Source of the DNA: Saprospiraceae bacterium
Lineage (GTDB): Bacteria > Bacteroidota > Bacteroidia > Chitinophagales > Saprospiraceae
Length of the DNA: 64,000 nt
Assembly (NCBI GenBank): GCA_016709995.1
Contig: JADJLQ010000002.1
Span: 992,001 to 1,056,000, forward strand
Direction: 5' to 3'
Below are positions 53,162 through 61,912 of the stretch, piece after piece. The notes under the pieces were generated by a model. The model saw only the letters and a program-made list of their open reading frames with translations, did no database searches and had not been told where the DNA came from. Numbering within the stretch: position 1 is the first letter of the stretch; each line of letters begins with the position of its first letter. Both the position numbers and the translations under genes were made by a program.

Positions 53162-53809
53162 ATGAGCCAAAATAAAGAAGCCATCCAGTGGAGAAATCAA
53201 ATCGTCAATTTGTTTTCGGTTTTTATTGGAGTTTATATCGCGTTTGCTTTAAATAAATACCAGGCAAATAATGATCAGGCACGATTGCAAAAACAATATC
53301 TCACTTCTTTAAAAAATGACCTGGTCAAGGATCTTGACCTGATCCAAACGGATATTTTGCAACTTGATACACTGAAATATAAAAATACCAGGCTCATCAG
53401 CTACAGTCAGGATCAATTTGACCCAAGTGATTCTTTAAATTATTTTATCACCGGCATTATGGTACAAACTATATTCCATCCCAACAATTTTACTTTCCTG
53501 TCTTTACTGCATTCGGGTGATCTGACTCATTTTGCAGATGTGGACTTTATCAGGGACCTCACAGAGCTATACAATGGACAGTATGCTTCTATCCAGGAAC
53601 TGGATGCTATTGGTGTAAAAAGTATGCAGGATCAATTAGTTCCTCTGCTCATCCAGGGATCAGGACTGACTGATAAGACGATGAAGGGTGCTTCTTTTAC
53701 TAACCTGGTTACAGTGTTTCAAAGCTGGAATGATCAGAAACAGAGGACATATTATAAAGCTAAAAATTTGATTGAAAAGATATTGCCGGAGATCGATAGA
53801 AAATTATAG
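53162..53809 (+). CDS. Single-pass membrane protein (DUF6090-like)
   Basis: 215 residues: a short N-terminus with W-R-N-Q-I-V-N, one membrane helix (L-F-S-V-F-I-G-V-Y-I-A-F-A-L) and a helical, mostly acidic and polar periplasmic part with Q-A-R-L-Q-K-Q-Y-L-T-S-L-K-N-D-L. This layout is shared by a group of uncharacterised Bacteroidota proteins (DUF6090-like, from memory). It stands alone between the VOC gene and a convergent sulfatase. Confidence 0.75.
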   Translation: MSQNKEAIQWRNQIVNLFSVFIGVYIAFALNKYQANNDQARLQKQYLTSLKNDLVKDLDLIQTDILQLDTLKYKNTRLISYSQDQFDPSDSLNYFITGIMVQTIFHPNNFTFLSLLHSGDLTHFADVDFIRDLTELYNGQYASIQELDAIGVKSMQDQLVPLLIQGSGLTDKTMKGASFTNLVTVFQSWNDQKQRTYYKAKNLIEKILPEIDRKL

Positions 53810-53858
53810 TTATGTGAATTGGAACTCGTTTTAGTCGATGCATCGACAAATTGGTCTT

Positions 53859-55202
53859 TTAAAGTCCGGCTTTGATCACTTTTAGTTGATCATAGTTTTG
53901 TTGATCGATAGTAGTCAGTTGGCTGGAGAGTAGATTTGTATTTTCAAAAGGATCTGTAATGAGGTTGAATAAATATTCTGTACCATTCTCCAGATGGATC
54001 AATTTATAGGTTGTATTTCTGATAGCATAGCCATCACTATCGGGTGCGGACTGTCCGAATTGTTCCGTAAATGCAAAGGTCCTTTTTGCGGCGCCGGCAT
54101 CAGAAAGCAACGGGCTGATGCTGATACCGTCCTGGTATTTTGTATTGATGTCGCCTGCGATTTCTGCAAAAGTCGGAAACATATCTTGTGCTTGAACTAA
54201 GGCAGTTTCTACAACATTTTTCCTGGTGATATTTTTGCCACTAATGATCAACGGCATATTGACTCCTCCCTGAAAAAGTGTGCTTTTAGTTCCGTTTGAT
54301 TTATACGGATTTTGCGCCACTCTGATAGGGGTACCATTATCTCCCAGGAATACAAATACGGTATTCTCCCTTTGAGTAGCAGTCAGGGATGCAATCAAGC
54401 GGGCTATTTCCCTGTCCATAGCCTCAATCGAAGCCAGATAATATGGATAGGGGTTGGCATTGATCAACATTGGGTCATCAGACAAGGATTGATTTGAAAT
54501 CAGACTTAACGGAGGTCGATGGAATGGAGTATGGGGTGCGTTGAATGCGAGCCAAAGAAAGAAAGGTTTAGTTTGTTGTTGTATCCAGCTTATCGACTGG
54601 TTGACCATATGAGTAGTAGTATAGGTGGTTATATTTTGTTGTATCCCTCCGCTAGTCTGAGTCCAGTTATAATAATCTTGTACGGCTCCTGTAAATATTC
54701 CCGAATAAAATCCTATGCCAAAATTCTCAGGAGCAGAAAGTTGAGTCCCGGTGCTTAGGTGCCATTTTCCTATCAAAGCGGTAGCATATTTATCCGGGGT
54801 TTGAGCATTGATATACTTTTGAACGATGACCTCTGAGCTTGACAACGTAGCCATAGGTTGAGTTTGTACTCCACCTACCCCTGTACGGAATGCATACTTA
54901 CCGGTCAGAAGAGAAGCCCTGGTCGGAGCACAAACCGGATTGACCCAGCAGTTGGTAAAAGTAATTCCGGTACTTGCCAGGGAGTCCAGAGTAGTCGTGA
55001 TGGCCTTGGTACCACTTATCCCCGGGTAATGGCCAAACACATCCCATCCCATGTCATCCGCGAGTATAAAAATGATATTGGGAGATGTTGCGCCGGTGCC
55101 AGGAATGTCATCGATGGAGCTATCAAATTTTGTGCAAGCCAAAAATAATACGGCTGATAAGGCAATTGATCTGAAAAAGTAATTTGTAGCCTGTCTTGTC
55201 AT
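53859..55202 (-). CDS. Lipoprotein sulfatase (arylsulfatase-type)
   Basis: 447 residues with a lipoprotein signal (A-V-L-F-L-A-C). Metal site I-L-A-D-D-M-G-W near the start, formylglycine motif C-A-P-T-R-A-S-L-L-T-G-K-Y (C-x-P-x-R), I-G-K-W-H-L and a later F-L-G-D-N-G mark the family. The Cys needs modification by a formylglycine-generating or anaerobic maturase, not present in the window. Bacteroidota sulfatases typically act on sulfated glycans, which would fit the nearby SusC/D pair. Confidence 0.93.
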   Translation of the reverse strand: MTRQATNYFFRSIALSAVLFLACTKFDSSIDDIPGTGATSPNIIFILADDMGWDVFGHYPGISGTKAITTTLDSLASTGITFTNCWVNPVCAPTRASLLTGKYAFRTGVGGVQTQPMATLSSSEVIVQKYINAQTPDKYATALIGKWHLSTGTQLSAPENFGIGFYSGIFTGAVQDYYNWTQTSGGIQQNITTYTTTHMVNQSISWIQQQTKPFFLWLAFNAPHTPFHRPPLSLISNQSLSDDPMLINANPYPYYLASIEAMDREIARLIASLTATQRENTVFVFLGDNGTPIRVAQNPYKSNGTKSTLFQGGVNMPLIISGKNITRKNVVETALVQAQDMFPTFAEIAGDINTKYQDGISISPLLSDAGAAKRTFAFTEQFGQSAPDSDGYAIRNTTYKLIHLENGTEYLFNLITDPFENTNLLSSQLTTIDQQNYDQLKVIKAGL

Positions 55203-55483
55203 ATCGGGTTATGATTCTAAATTTTAATTATGATCATTAGACTACCTATCAACTCAAATGTTTAATGATAGGCATAATTCATATCCACGTAATTTTGAAA
55301 TTGATCGCCTGGGTTATATTTTTTCGAATTCAGCCTCAATTTTTAAATTTGACCGATCCTATTACAAAGAGACACAGGAATAGATCCATATAATTATCAA
55401 TGATTCAGTCACATATATACATTATTTCTAAAGAGACTCAAAATGAAAAGCTTAGATACAATTAATATCATGCTTACATGACC

Positions 55484-58270
55484 TCAATGAGCATCCAACC
55501 AATTGTCCCCGCTTCCCATCTCGACTACGATCGGTACGGTCAGTCCGGGTATGGCTATTTTCATTTCATGTTCTATGACAGGTTTGATACGCTCAAGCTC
55601 TGTTCGCAATACATCAAATACCAATTCGTCATGCACCTGCAGGGTCATCACTGATTTGAATTGTTCCTTTTTTAGTCTTTCATGAAGTTTGACCATGGCC
55701 ACTTTGATCATATCGGCGGCTGAGCCCTGGATAGGTGAATTGATCGCATTTCGTTCTGCTTGTCCTCTAACGGTGAAGTTGCGTTCATTAATTTCTGGCA
55801 GATATCGTCTGCGACCTAAAAGCGTCTGCACATACCCATGCTTTTTAGCAAAAGCGATAGTGTCCGTCATGTATTGTTTTATTCCCGGAAACTGGGTAAA
55901 ATAATTATCGATGATCTCTTTAGCTTCCCCGCGGGATATATTCAATGTCTGGCTGAGGCCAAATACAGATTGACCATAAGCAATGCCAAAATTGACCGCC
56001 TTGGCTCGTCGACGCATTTCTTTGGTTACTTCTGCAGAGGGGACATTAAATACCTTGGATGCCGTAGCCGTATGGATGTCTTCTCCTGCCTGGAATGCTG
56101 CCATCATATTTTCGTCCTTGCTAATGTCTGCGATGATCCGGAGCTCGATCTGAGAGTAGTCAGCGGACAGGATGATATGCTCTGCATCGCGTGGAATAAA
56201 AGCTTTACGGATTTCCTTGCCTCGGTCGGTGCGGATAGGTATGTTTTGCAAATTGGGATTGATAGAACTGAGTCTGCCTGTAGCTGCAATAGTCTGATTA
56301 AAAGTCGTATGAAGTCTGCCTGTGCGATGATTGATCAGGGCAGGAATAGAATCCACATAAGTTGACTTAAGTTTGGCCAGCTCCCGATAATTGACGATTG
56401 CATCGATGATGGGATGTGCGTCTGCGAGTTTGGACAAGGTGTCTTCGTTGGTTTGATATTGACCTGTTTTTGTCTTGGGTCCGGTATAAGGTATTTTCAT
56501 GCGGTCAAAAAGGATTTCCCCCATTTGTTTGGGCGAATCCAAATTAAACTGAGCTCCTACCTGTTCGAATATTTTTTCTTTGATCTCAGTGAGTTCTACA
56601 CCTAATTGATCGGAATACTCCTTGAGAAAAACTGCATCCACCTGGACTCCCTGCCATTCCATTTCCTGCAAAGTCTCCACAAGAGGCAATTCAACTTCAT
56701 GGTAGAGTTTGGTCAGTTCCTTTTGACTGAGCAAAGGGTCAAAAACTTTTTTAAACCTAAAAGTGACATCAGCATCTTCTGCGGCATACTCTGCTATTTC
56801 TTTAAGTGCAACCTCAGACATGGACTTTTGCCTTTTACCTGCTTTGCCTATTAAGGCTTCTATGGGCACGGGAGTATATTGTAGGTAGGTCTCTGCCAGA
56901 AAGTCCATTTTGTGTCGTTGATTGGCATCGATCAGGTAATGGGCGACCATCGTGTCATAGAATGGGGCTTTGATCTCTACCCCATATTGTCTGATCACCT
57001 GCCAGTCAAATTTGATATTGTGTCCGATTTTGGTGATGGTCTCACTCTCTAAAACGGGCTTGAACCTGAGGACGATCTCTTTGGCTTGATCAAAATCAAT
57101 AGGAACAGGCACAAACCAGGCATCGTGGGCCTGATATGAAAAGGACATCCCGATCACATTCGTATCGATCGAATCCAGCCCGGTCGTCTCTGTATCAAAG
57201 GCGATTTCTTTTTGTCCCAGGAGGAGCACCACCAAAGATTTGTGTTCTGCCTCATTCTGAGCGATATGATAGGTATGAGGTGTATTGGCTATGGTATTTG
57301 CAGCTTCGATTCCGTCATCCATGGAGTCGGATTCTTCAGTAATATCTTCAAATAGGGTAGGAGTGGAAGAAGGAGCTGCTTTGCGATTGACGCTGAATTC
57401 ATCACCAAACAATCTTTTTCCGATCGTGCGAAACTCCAGTTCGGCAAATATCGGAGAAAGCACCTCCCGGTTGGGTGCTTCCATCACCAAGGCATTTTCG
57501 TCCAGGTCAATGGCGACATCCGACACCACGGTAGCAAGCCTTTTGGATAGAAAGGCATTTTCTTTTCCCTCGAGCAGTTTGTCTTTTAATTTTCCTTTGA
57601 CCTCATCGATTCGCTCATAAATATTTTCTATAGATCCAAACTCTTCAATCAGTTTGACTGCAGTTTTTTCACCGACTCCGGATACGCCGGGTATATTGTC
57701 CACGGCATCACCCATAAGCCCCAATAAATCGATAATCTGAAGTGGATCCTGTATCGAAAACTTCTCTTTGACTTCTTCTATTCCGAGTATTTCTGCAGGA
57801 GCTCCCTGTTTGCCGGGGCGATACATTTTGACTTTATGATTGACACATTGGGCCAGGTCTTTATCCCCGGTCATGATGAATACATCGAAGTCCTCTTTGG
57901 CTGCTTTGGCTGCCAGCGTAGCGATGATATCATCTGCTTCATAACCCTCCATGTCGTAATAGGGAATATTCATCCCCTTGATGATGTCTCGGATCCAGGG
58001 ATTGGCATCTTTGATGGGCTGTGGAGTTTCCTCCCTATTGGCTTTGTAGTTACTGTATTCTTGTTCGCGAAGGGTCTGTGATGAATGATCAAACACGACG
58101 GCGATATGCGTTGGCTTTTGCTTTTCCAGAACTTCCATCAAGGTGATAGTAAATCCATAGATGGCAGAGGTATTAAATCCTTTAGAGTTAACGATCGGGG
58201 TGCGGATAAATGCATAATAGGCTCGATAGATCAATGCATATGCGTCCAGAAGGAATAGCTTTTTGCTCAT
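55484..58270 (-). CDS. polA: DNA polymerase I
   Basis: 928 residues with all three domains: 5'-3' exonuclease (E-G-Y-E-A-D-D-I-I-A-T-L), 3'-5' exonuclease with intact D-T-E-T-T-G, and polymerase motifs A (L-S-A-D-Y-S-Q-I-E-L-R), B (R-R-R-A-K-A-V-N-F-G-I-A-Y-G) and C (V-H-D-E-L-V-F-D). It fills gaps in repair and Okazaki-fragment maturation. The 281 bp downstream (55203-55483) hold no supported gene. Confidence 0.98.
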   Translation of the reverse strand: MSKKLFLLDAYALIYRAYYAFIRTPIVNSKGFNTSAIYGFTITLMEVLEKQKPTHIAVVFDHSSQTLREQEYSNYKANREETPQPIKDANPWIRDIIKGMNIPYYDMEGYEADDIIATLAAKAAKEDFDVFIMTGDKDLAQCVNHKVKMYRPGKQGAPAEILGIEEVKEKFSIQDPLQIIDLLGLMGDAVDNIPGVSGVGEKTAVKLIEEFGSIENIYERIDEVKGKLKDKLLEGKENAFLSKRLATVVSDVAIDLDENALVMEAPNREVLSPIFAELEFRTIGKRLFGDEFSVNRKAAPSSTPTLFEDITEESDSMDDGIEAANTIANTPHTYHIAQNEAEHKSLVVLLLGQKEIAFDTETTGLDSIDTNVIGMSFSYQAHDAWFVPVPIDFDQAKEIVLRFKPVLESETITKIGHNIKFDWQVIRQYGVEIKAPFYDTMVAHYLIDANQRHKMDFLAETYLQYTPVPIEALIGKAGKRQKSMSEVALKEIAEYAAEDADVTFRFKKVFDPLLSQKELTKLYHEVELPLVETLQEMEWQGVQVDAVFLKEYSDQLGVELTEIKEKIFEQVGAQFNLDSPKQMGEILFDRMKIPYTGPKTKTGQYQTNEDTLSKLADAHPIIDAIVNYRELAKLKSTYVDSIPALINHRTGRLHTTFNQTIAATGRLSSINPNLQNIPIRTDRGKEIRKAFIPRDAEHIILSADYSQIELRIIADISKDENMMAAFQAGEDIHTATASKVFNVPSAEVTKEMRRRAKAVNFGIAYGQSVFGLSQTLNISRGEAKEIIDNYFTQFPGIKQYMTDTIAFAKKHGYVQTLLGRRRYLPEINERNFTVRGQAERNAINSPIQGSAADMIKVAMVKLHERLKKEQFKSVMTLQVHDELVFDVLRTELERIKPVIEHEMKIAIPGLTVPIVVEMGSGDNWLDAH

Positions 58271-58364
58271 AGGGCAATATTAGGAAAAAATGGCTGGTCG
58301 GGGGGAAATTTTGGGATCTGATTACATTTCACTTTATACAAATTGAGTTCTTAATTCCATTATA

Positions 58365-58413
58365 ACTTTCTTCGCAAAGTTAAAAAGGGTTGAATTTTTC
58401 AGCCCTTTTTTTG
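58365..58413 (+). terminator. Double hairpin with T-run in a divergent promoter region
   Basis: A first stem AACTTT/AAAGTT (58365-58382, loop CTTCGC) abuts a second stem AAAAAGGG-T-TGA/TCA-G-CCCTTTTT ending in a T-run (58383-58413). It lies between polA (minus) and the oxidase gene (plus), where no upstream plus-strand gene needs a terminator. It could end a short untranslated RNA or be a leader attenuator. Confidence 0.7.
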
Positions 58414-58470
58414 TTTAAGCAAGCCTCTGGATAATATTTTTTATCTTCAATCGATTAACAAATCAGGTAC

Positions 58471-59817
58471 ATGAAAAGAAAAGATTTTATCCATCATGCT
58501 GCCATGGCGGCTGCCGGAAGTATGTTATTACCTTTGGCTAATTGTAAAACTACTCCCATGGTCATAAGAAAAAACTGGGCCGGCAACTATCAGTACCAGG
58601 CTAAAAATCTGTACACGCCTCAGACAGTCGAAGAAACACAGTCCCTGGTAAAAAAACTTTCTACTCAAAAAGCATTGGGTTCCTGTCATTGTTTTAACGA
58701 TATCGCCGACAGCCCTTTGAATCAGATTTCAACTGCAAATTTAAACAAGTTGGTGTCTTTGGATTCCACTGGCCGATCAGTGACTGTTGAGTCTGGAGTG
58801 AGATATGGTCAGTTTGCCCCTGAATTAGATCATTTGGGGTTTGCCCTCCATAACCTGGCTTCCTTACCCCATATCTCAGTGGCTGGAGCAGCTTCGACGG
58901 CTACTCATGGCTCTGGAGTCACCAATGGCAACCTGGCTACAGCGGTCAAAGCATTTGAATTTATCTCGGCTGATGGCGCTTTGCACCAACTCAGTAAAGA
59001 AAAAGATGGCGAAAAATTCAATGCTATGGTAGTTGGTCTCGGGGCATTTGGGATCATCACTAAAGTGACCCTGCAAGTAGAACCAACTTACCGGGTGCGT
59101 CAGGATTTGTATCAGGACCTACCCCTAAGTTCATTACAGGAACATTTTGATGAAATCATGTCATCCGGATATAGTGTCAGTCTTTTTACAGATTGGCAAA
59201 ATAAGGCGATCTCCCAGGTATGGATTAAGAGAAAAGTGGAGAGTGACACTAAAGATCTTGGACTGGATTTTTTTGGAGCGAGAGCAGCCACTAAAAACTT
59301 GCATCCCATCACCAGACTATCATCGGAAAACTGTACCGAACAAATGGGCGTGGCCGGCACCTGGTACGAAAGACTACCTCACTTCAAAATGGGATTTACA
59401 CCCAGCAGTGGAGAGGAGCTGCAGGCGGAGTTTTTTGTCCCTCGTAAAAATGCAGTCGATGCCATTATAGCATTGGAAAAAAAAGGAGATCTCATCTATC
59501 CTCAATTGATGATCACTGAGATCAGAACTATCGCTGCAGATGATCTATGGATGAGCACGGCCTATCAACAAGATTCAGTCGCCATCCACTTTACATTAAA
59601 ACAAAATATACCGGAGGTCATGGCCTTACTACCAATCATTGAAGCAGAGTTGGCACCATTTGGCGTAAGACCACACTGGGGTAAATTATTTACAGTCGAC
59701 CCCAAAAGCTTACATGCCAGGTATCCAAAATATGATGAGTTTCTTGCTCTGGTCAAAGAATATGATCCCAAAGGCAAATTTCGAAATAAGTACCTCGACC
59801 TGAATATTTATGGTTGA
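58471..59817 (+). CDS. FAD-linked alditol/xylitol-oxidase-like oxidoreductase, exported
   Basis: 448 residues. The N-terminus (M-K-R-K-D-F-I-H-H-A-A-M-A-A-A-G-S-M) looks like a Tat-type leader ending at a Cys (L-A-N-C), so a Tat-exported lipoprotein is possible. The flavin-linking His of alditol oxidases is matched in A-L-G-S-C-H-C-F-N-D-I-A-D. The FAD-binding core reads V-A-G-A-A-S-T-A-T-H-G-S-G and V-V-G-L-G-A-F-G-I-I, and the C-terminus is of the ALO type. Oxidation of a polyol or sugar lactone with O2 is likely; substrate not known. Confidence 0.9.
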   Translation: MKRKDFIHHAAMAAAGSMLLPLANCKTTPMVIRKNWAGNYQYQAKNLYTPQTVEETQSLVKKLSTQKALGSCHCFNDIADSPLNQISTANLNKLVSLDSTGRSVTVESGVRYGQFAPELDHLGFALHNLASLPHISVAGAASTATHGSGVTNGNLATAVKAFEFISADGALHQLSKEKDGEKFNAMVVGLGAFGIITKVTLQVEPTYRVRQDLYQDLPLSSLQEHFDEIMSSGYSVSLFTDWQNKAISQVWIKRKVESDTKDLGLDFFGARAATKNLHPITRLSSENCTEQMGVAGTWYERLPHFKMGFTPSSGEELQAEFFVPRKNAVDAIIALEKKGDLIYPQLMITEIRTIAADDLWMSTAYQQDSVAIHFTLKQNIPEVMALLPIIEAELAPFGVRPHWGKLFTVDPKSLHARYPKYDEFLALVKEYDPKGKFRNKYLDLNIYG

Positions 59818-59857
59818 AGTGGGAGACGGTCAACAGCATTTCATGTTCGCATTCAGC

Positions 59858-60259
59858 TTAAAGCGCTTCTATATTTTTGAATAATAGTCCGTGTTGTTTG
59901 CGGAAGATTCTTTCTATAATTGATTTAATGGGTAAAGGCGATTTAACAGTGATATTTTCGTCAATCACCGTGAAATCATCGTCTGCTGAAAGTACGTAGA
60001 CCATTTCAATTTTAGTCAACTTCATAACAACCGCTTGCATAAGTATTAAGTTTTTAGCCCGGTAGCTTTCAATGGTCACAGGATAGGTAAATGAAACAGG
60101 GATGATGCCCCATCTTATATACTCATGTACGAGATATTTTTGATGGCCGATCTCGTCTATTTTTGAAATCAACGGGTGAACAGAAGCAAATTTTTGCATG
60201 TCAGTCAGATAATCATATACGAAGTCTGCTTGTTTTTTAATTCTAAATGATAATTTCAT
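59858..60259 (-). CDS. SRPBCC (START-like) domain protein
   Basis: 133 residues. The start (I-K-K-Q-A-D-F-V-Y-D-Y-L-T-D-M-Q-K-F-A-S-V-H-P) is the usual first helix and loop of the polyketide-cyclase/SRPBCC fold, which has a hydrophobic ligand pocket. The role is unknown; it is convergent with the oxidase gene. Confidence 0.82.
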   Translation of the reverse strand: MKLSFRIKKQADFVYDYLTDMQKFASVHPLISKIDEIGHQKYLVHEYIRWGIIPVSFTYPVTIESYRAKNLILMQAVVMKLTKIEMVYVLSADDDFTVIDENITVKSPLPIKSIIERIFRKQHGLLFKNIEAL

Positions 60260-60312
60260 TGTCCAGGGAAAAATGGTTGCTCACCTTATGGTATAAAGAT
60301 AGCCATGTAATA

Positions 60313-60342
60313 AAAAAGGGATCCATTATCGGATCCCTTTTT
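60313..60342 (-). terminator. Rho-independent terminator after the susC/susD operon
   Basis: A 12-bp perfect stem AAAAAGGGATCC/GGATCCCTTTTT with a 6-nt loop lies about 23 bp after the susD stop codon. T-tracts flank it on both strands. Confidence 0.92.
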
Positions 60343-60364
60343 GGTTGATTTTACAAGCTAAAAA

Positions 60365-61876
60365 TTATTTTTGAGTAAACCACATCTCTTTGGTATGATA
60401 GTCGATGTCTGCTCCACCCAATTTGTTCAGAGTTTCCAGATTCCATACATATTCGGAGTTGTATCTGGGTCTCATTCGATATGCGGGTTTGCCATTATTG
60501 CCACTATACAGTATTGCAGGAAGTTCGAATCCGGTATATACAGCAGGATCATAATGATATCTTCTCATGTCTACCCAGGTTTCAACCGACCCCAATACCC
60601 ATTGTGATATATATTTTTGCAACATAATGTCACTTAGTTTGAGATCAGCAGCGGCCTGAGGGACAGCAGCACTCGTCATATAAGCGTCTCGATTGGCGGC
60701 ACTGACTTTACAAAAATCCATATGAGCTATAATTCCTTTTTTGAAAGCATCATATGCGAGAGGCTTGTCTCCTTTAATAAAAGCTGCCTCTGCTTTCATA
60801 AATTGTAATTCAGAATAATTCATAATCTGGTGATCCGCATTGTCCTTAAATATATAGATACCAGGTTGCGAAGCAACAGCTAAAGTCGGAGCTCCTCCCC
60901 ACAATAAAGGTATCCTTTTAGGATCATTGGTATTGTTGGTAGAGTCTACTTTGGTCGGAGTGACTCCGTAGAATTTGCCATCTGGGCTAGGTGCCAGCAT
61001 TAACGAAATTCGTGGATCCTTTACCCCTTTGAAAGTGGTACCATCCAATAGCCCTACAATAAATTTAGTAGGTCTGAAATTAGCCAGGTTGTTCCTCGTA
61101 GGTCCATAAAAATTACCATCAGAGGAACTGGTACCCGCATGAGGAACAGCAAAGTTATCCGCATTGGAGGTAAAGGATTTATCTACGTACTCGATGACTT
61201 TGGCTGGATCATAGGTCGATTTATTGGTCAATCGATGTGCATTTCTGGCCAATACTCCATATACAAATTTTATCCATTTTGCTCGATTTCCTTTATATAC
61301 AAGATCACCTCTGCCTAAGGAAGCTTCATCTACTGCAGCTCCGGTTTTGTTGAGGTTGTCCAATGCGAGATTGGCCACTCTCACAACCTCAGCATATACT
61401 TCATCCTGGGTATCGTAGTCAAATACATAGCGGTTGGGTTCCCAGGCTTCTTTGAGAATGATTTCTCCATGCTGATCAGTGGTGCGCTGCCAACTCCATG
61501 CGCGGATAGCCAGGGCTGCTCCAACATAATCCCATTGTTCTTTGGCTGTTGCATCGTCAACTATAAGGTCTACATTTTTACCAATAGACCAATAATGGGA
61601 TCTCCAGATTTCTCCTGCGGCATCACTTCCAGCGGCATAACCATGTTGATCCCAGATATTATTTGCTGTTCTGGTACACCAATTTTGGGTATATGCGCCT
61701 ACGTATCGGGTATCAAAAGACTCTCCCCTTGCCATCTGTGAAAAAATAGGTGGCAGTATAGCAAAACCCTGAGCTACCTGTGGATTACGCGGATCAAAAT
61801 TGACATCGAGGTATTTTTCACAAGATGTCAATAGCAGTATGAATAGTATAAAAACTGAATTATATATGTTTTTCAT
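60365..61876 (-). CDS. SusD/RagB-family outer-membrane lipoprotein
   Basis: 503 residues with a lipoprotein signal (L-L-L-T-S-C-E-K-Y-L-D-V). The fold is helical and TPR-like, with the SusD_2-type features A-Q-G-F-A-I-L-P-P-I-F near the start, Y-S-E-L-Q-F-M-K-A-E-A-A-F in the C-terminal third and a final W-V-L-G-S-V-E-T-W-V-D-M-R-R. It is the ligand-binding lid of the SusC receptor upstream. The imported substrate, often a glycan or peptide, is not shown. Confidence 0.93.
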   Translation of the reverse strand: MKNIYNSVFILFILLLTSCEKYLDVNFDPRNPQVAQGFAILPPIFSQMARGESFDTRYVGAYTQNWCTRTANNIWDQHGYAAGSDAAGEIWRSHYWSIGKNVDLIVDDATAKEQWDYVGAALAIRAWSWQRTTDQHGEIILKEAWEPNRYVFDYDTQDEVYAEVVRVANLALDNLNKTGAAVDEASLGRGDLVYKGNRAKWIKFVYGVLARNAHRLTNKSTYDPAKVIEYVDKSFTSNADNFAVPHAGTSSSDGNFYGPTRNNLANFRPTKFIVGLLDGTTFKGVKDPRISLMLAPSPDGKFYGVTPTKVDSTNNTNDPKRIPLLWGGAPTLAVASQPGIYIFKDNADHQIMNYSELQFMKAEAAFIKGDKPLAYDAFKKGIIAHMDFCKVSAANRDAYMTSAAVPQAAADLKLSDIMLQKYISQWVLGSVETWVDMRRYHYDPAVYTGFELPAILYSGNNGKPAYRMRPRYNSEYVWNLETLNKLGGADIDYHTKEMWFTQK

Positions 61877-61912
61877 GATTTTTAAGTTATATCGTTTTAT
61901 AAATCATTTTTC

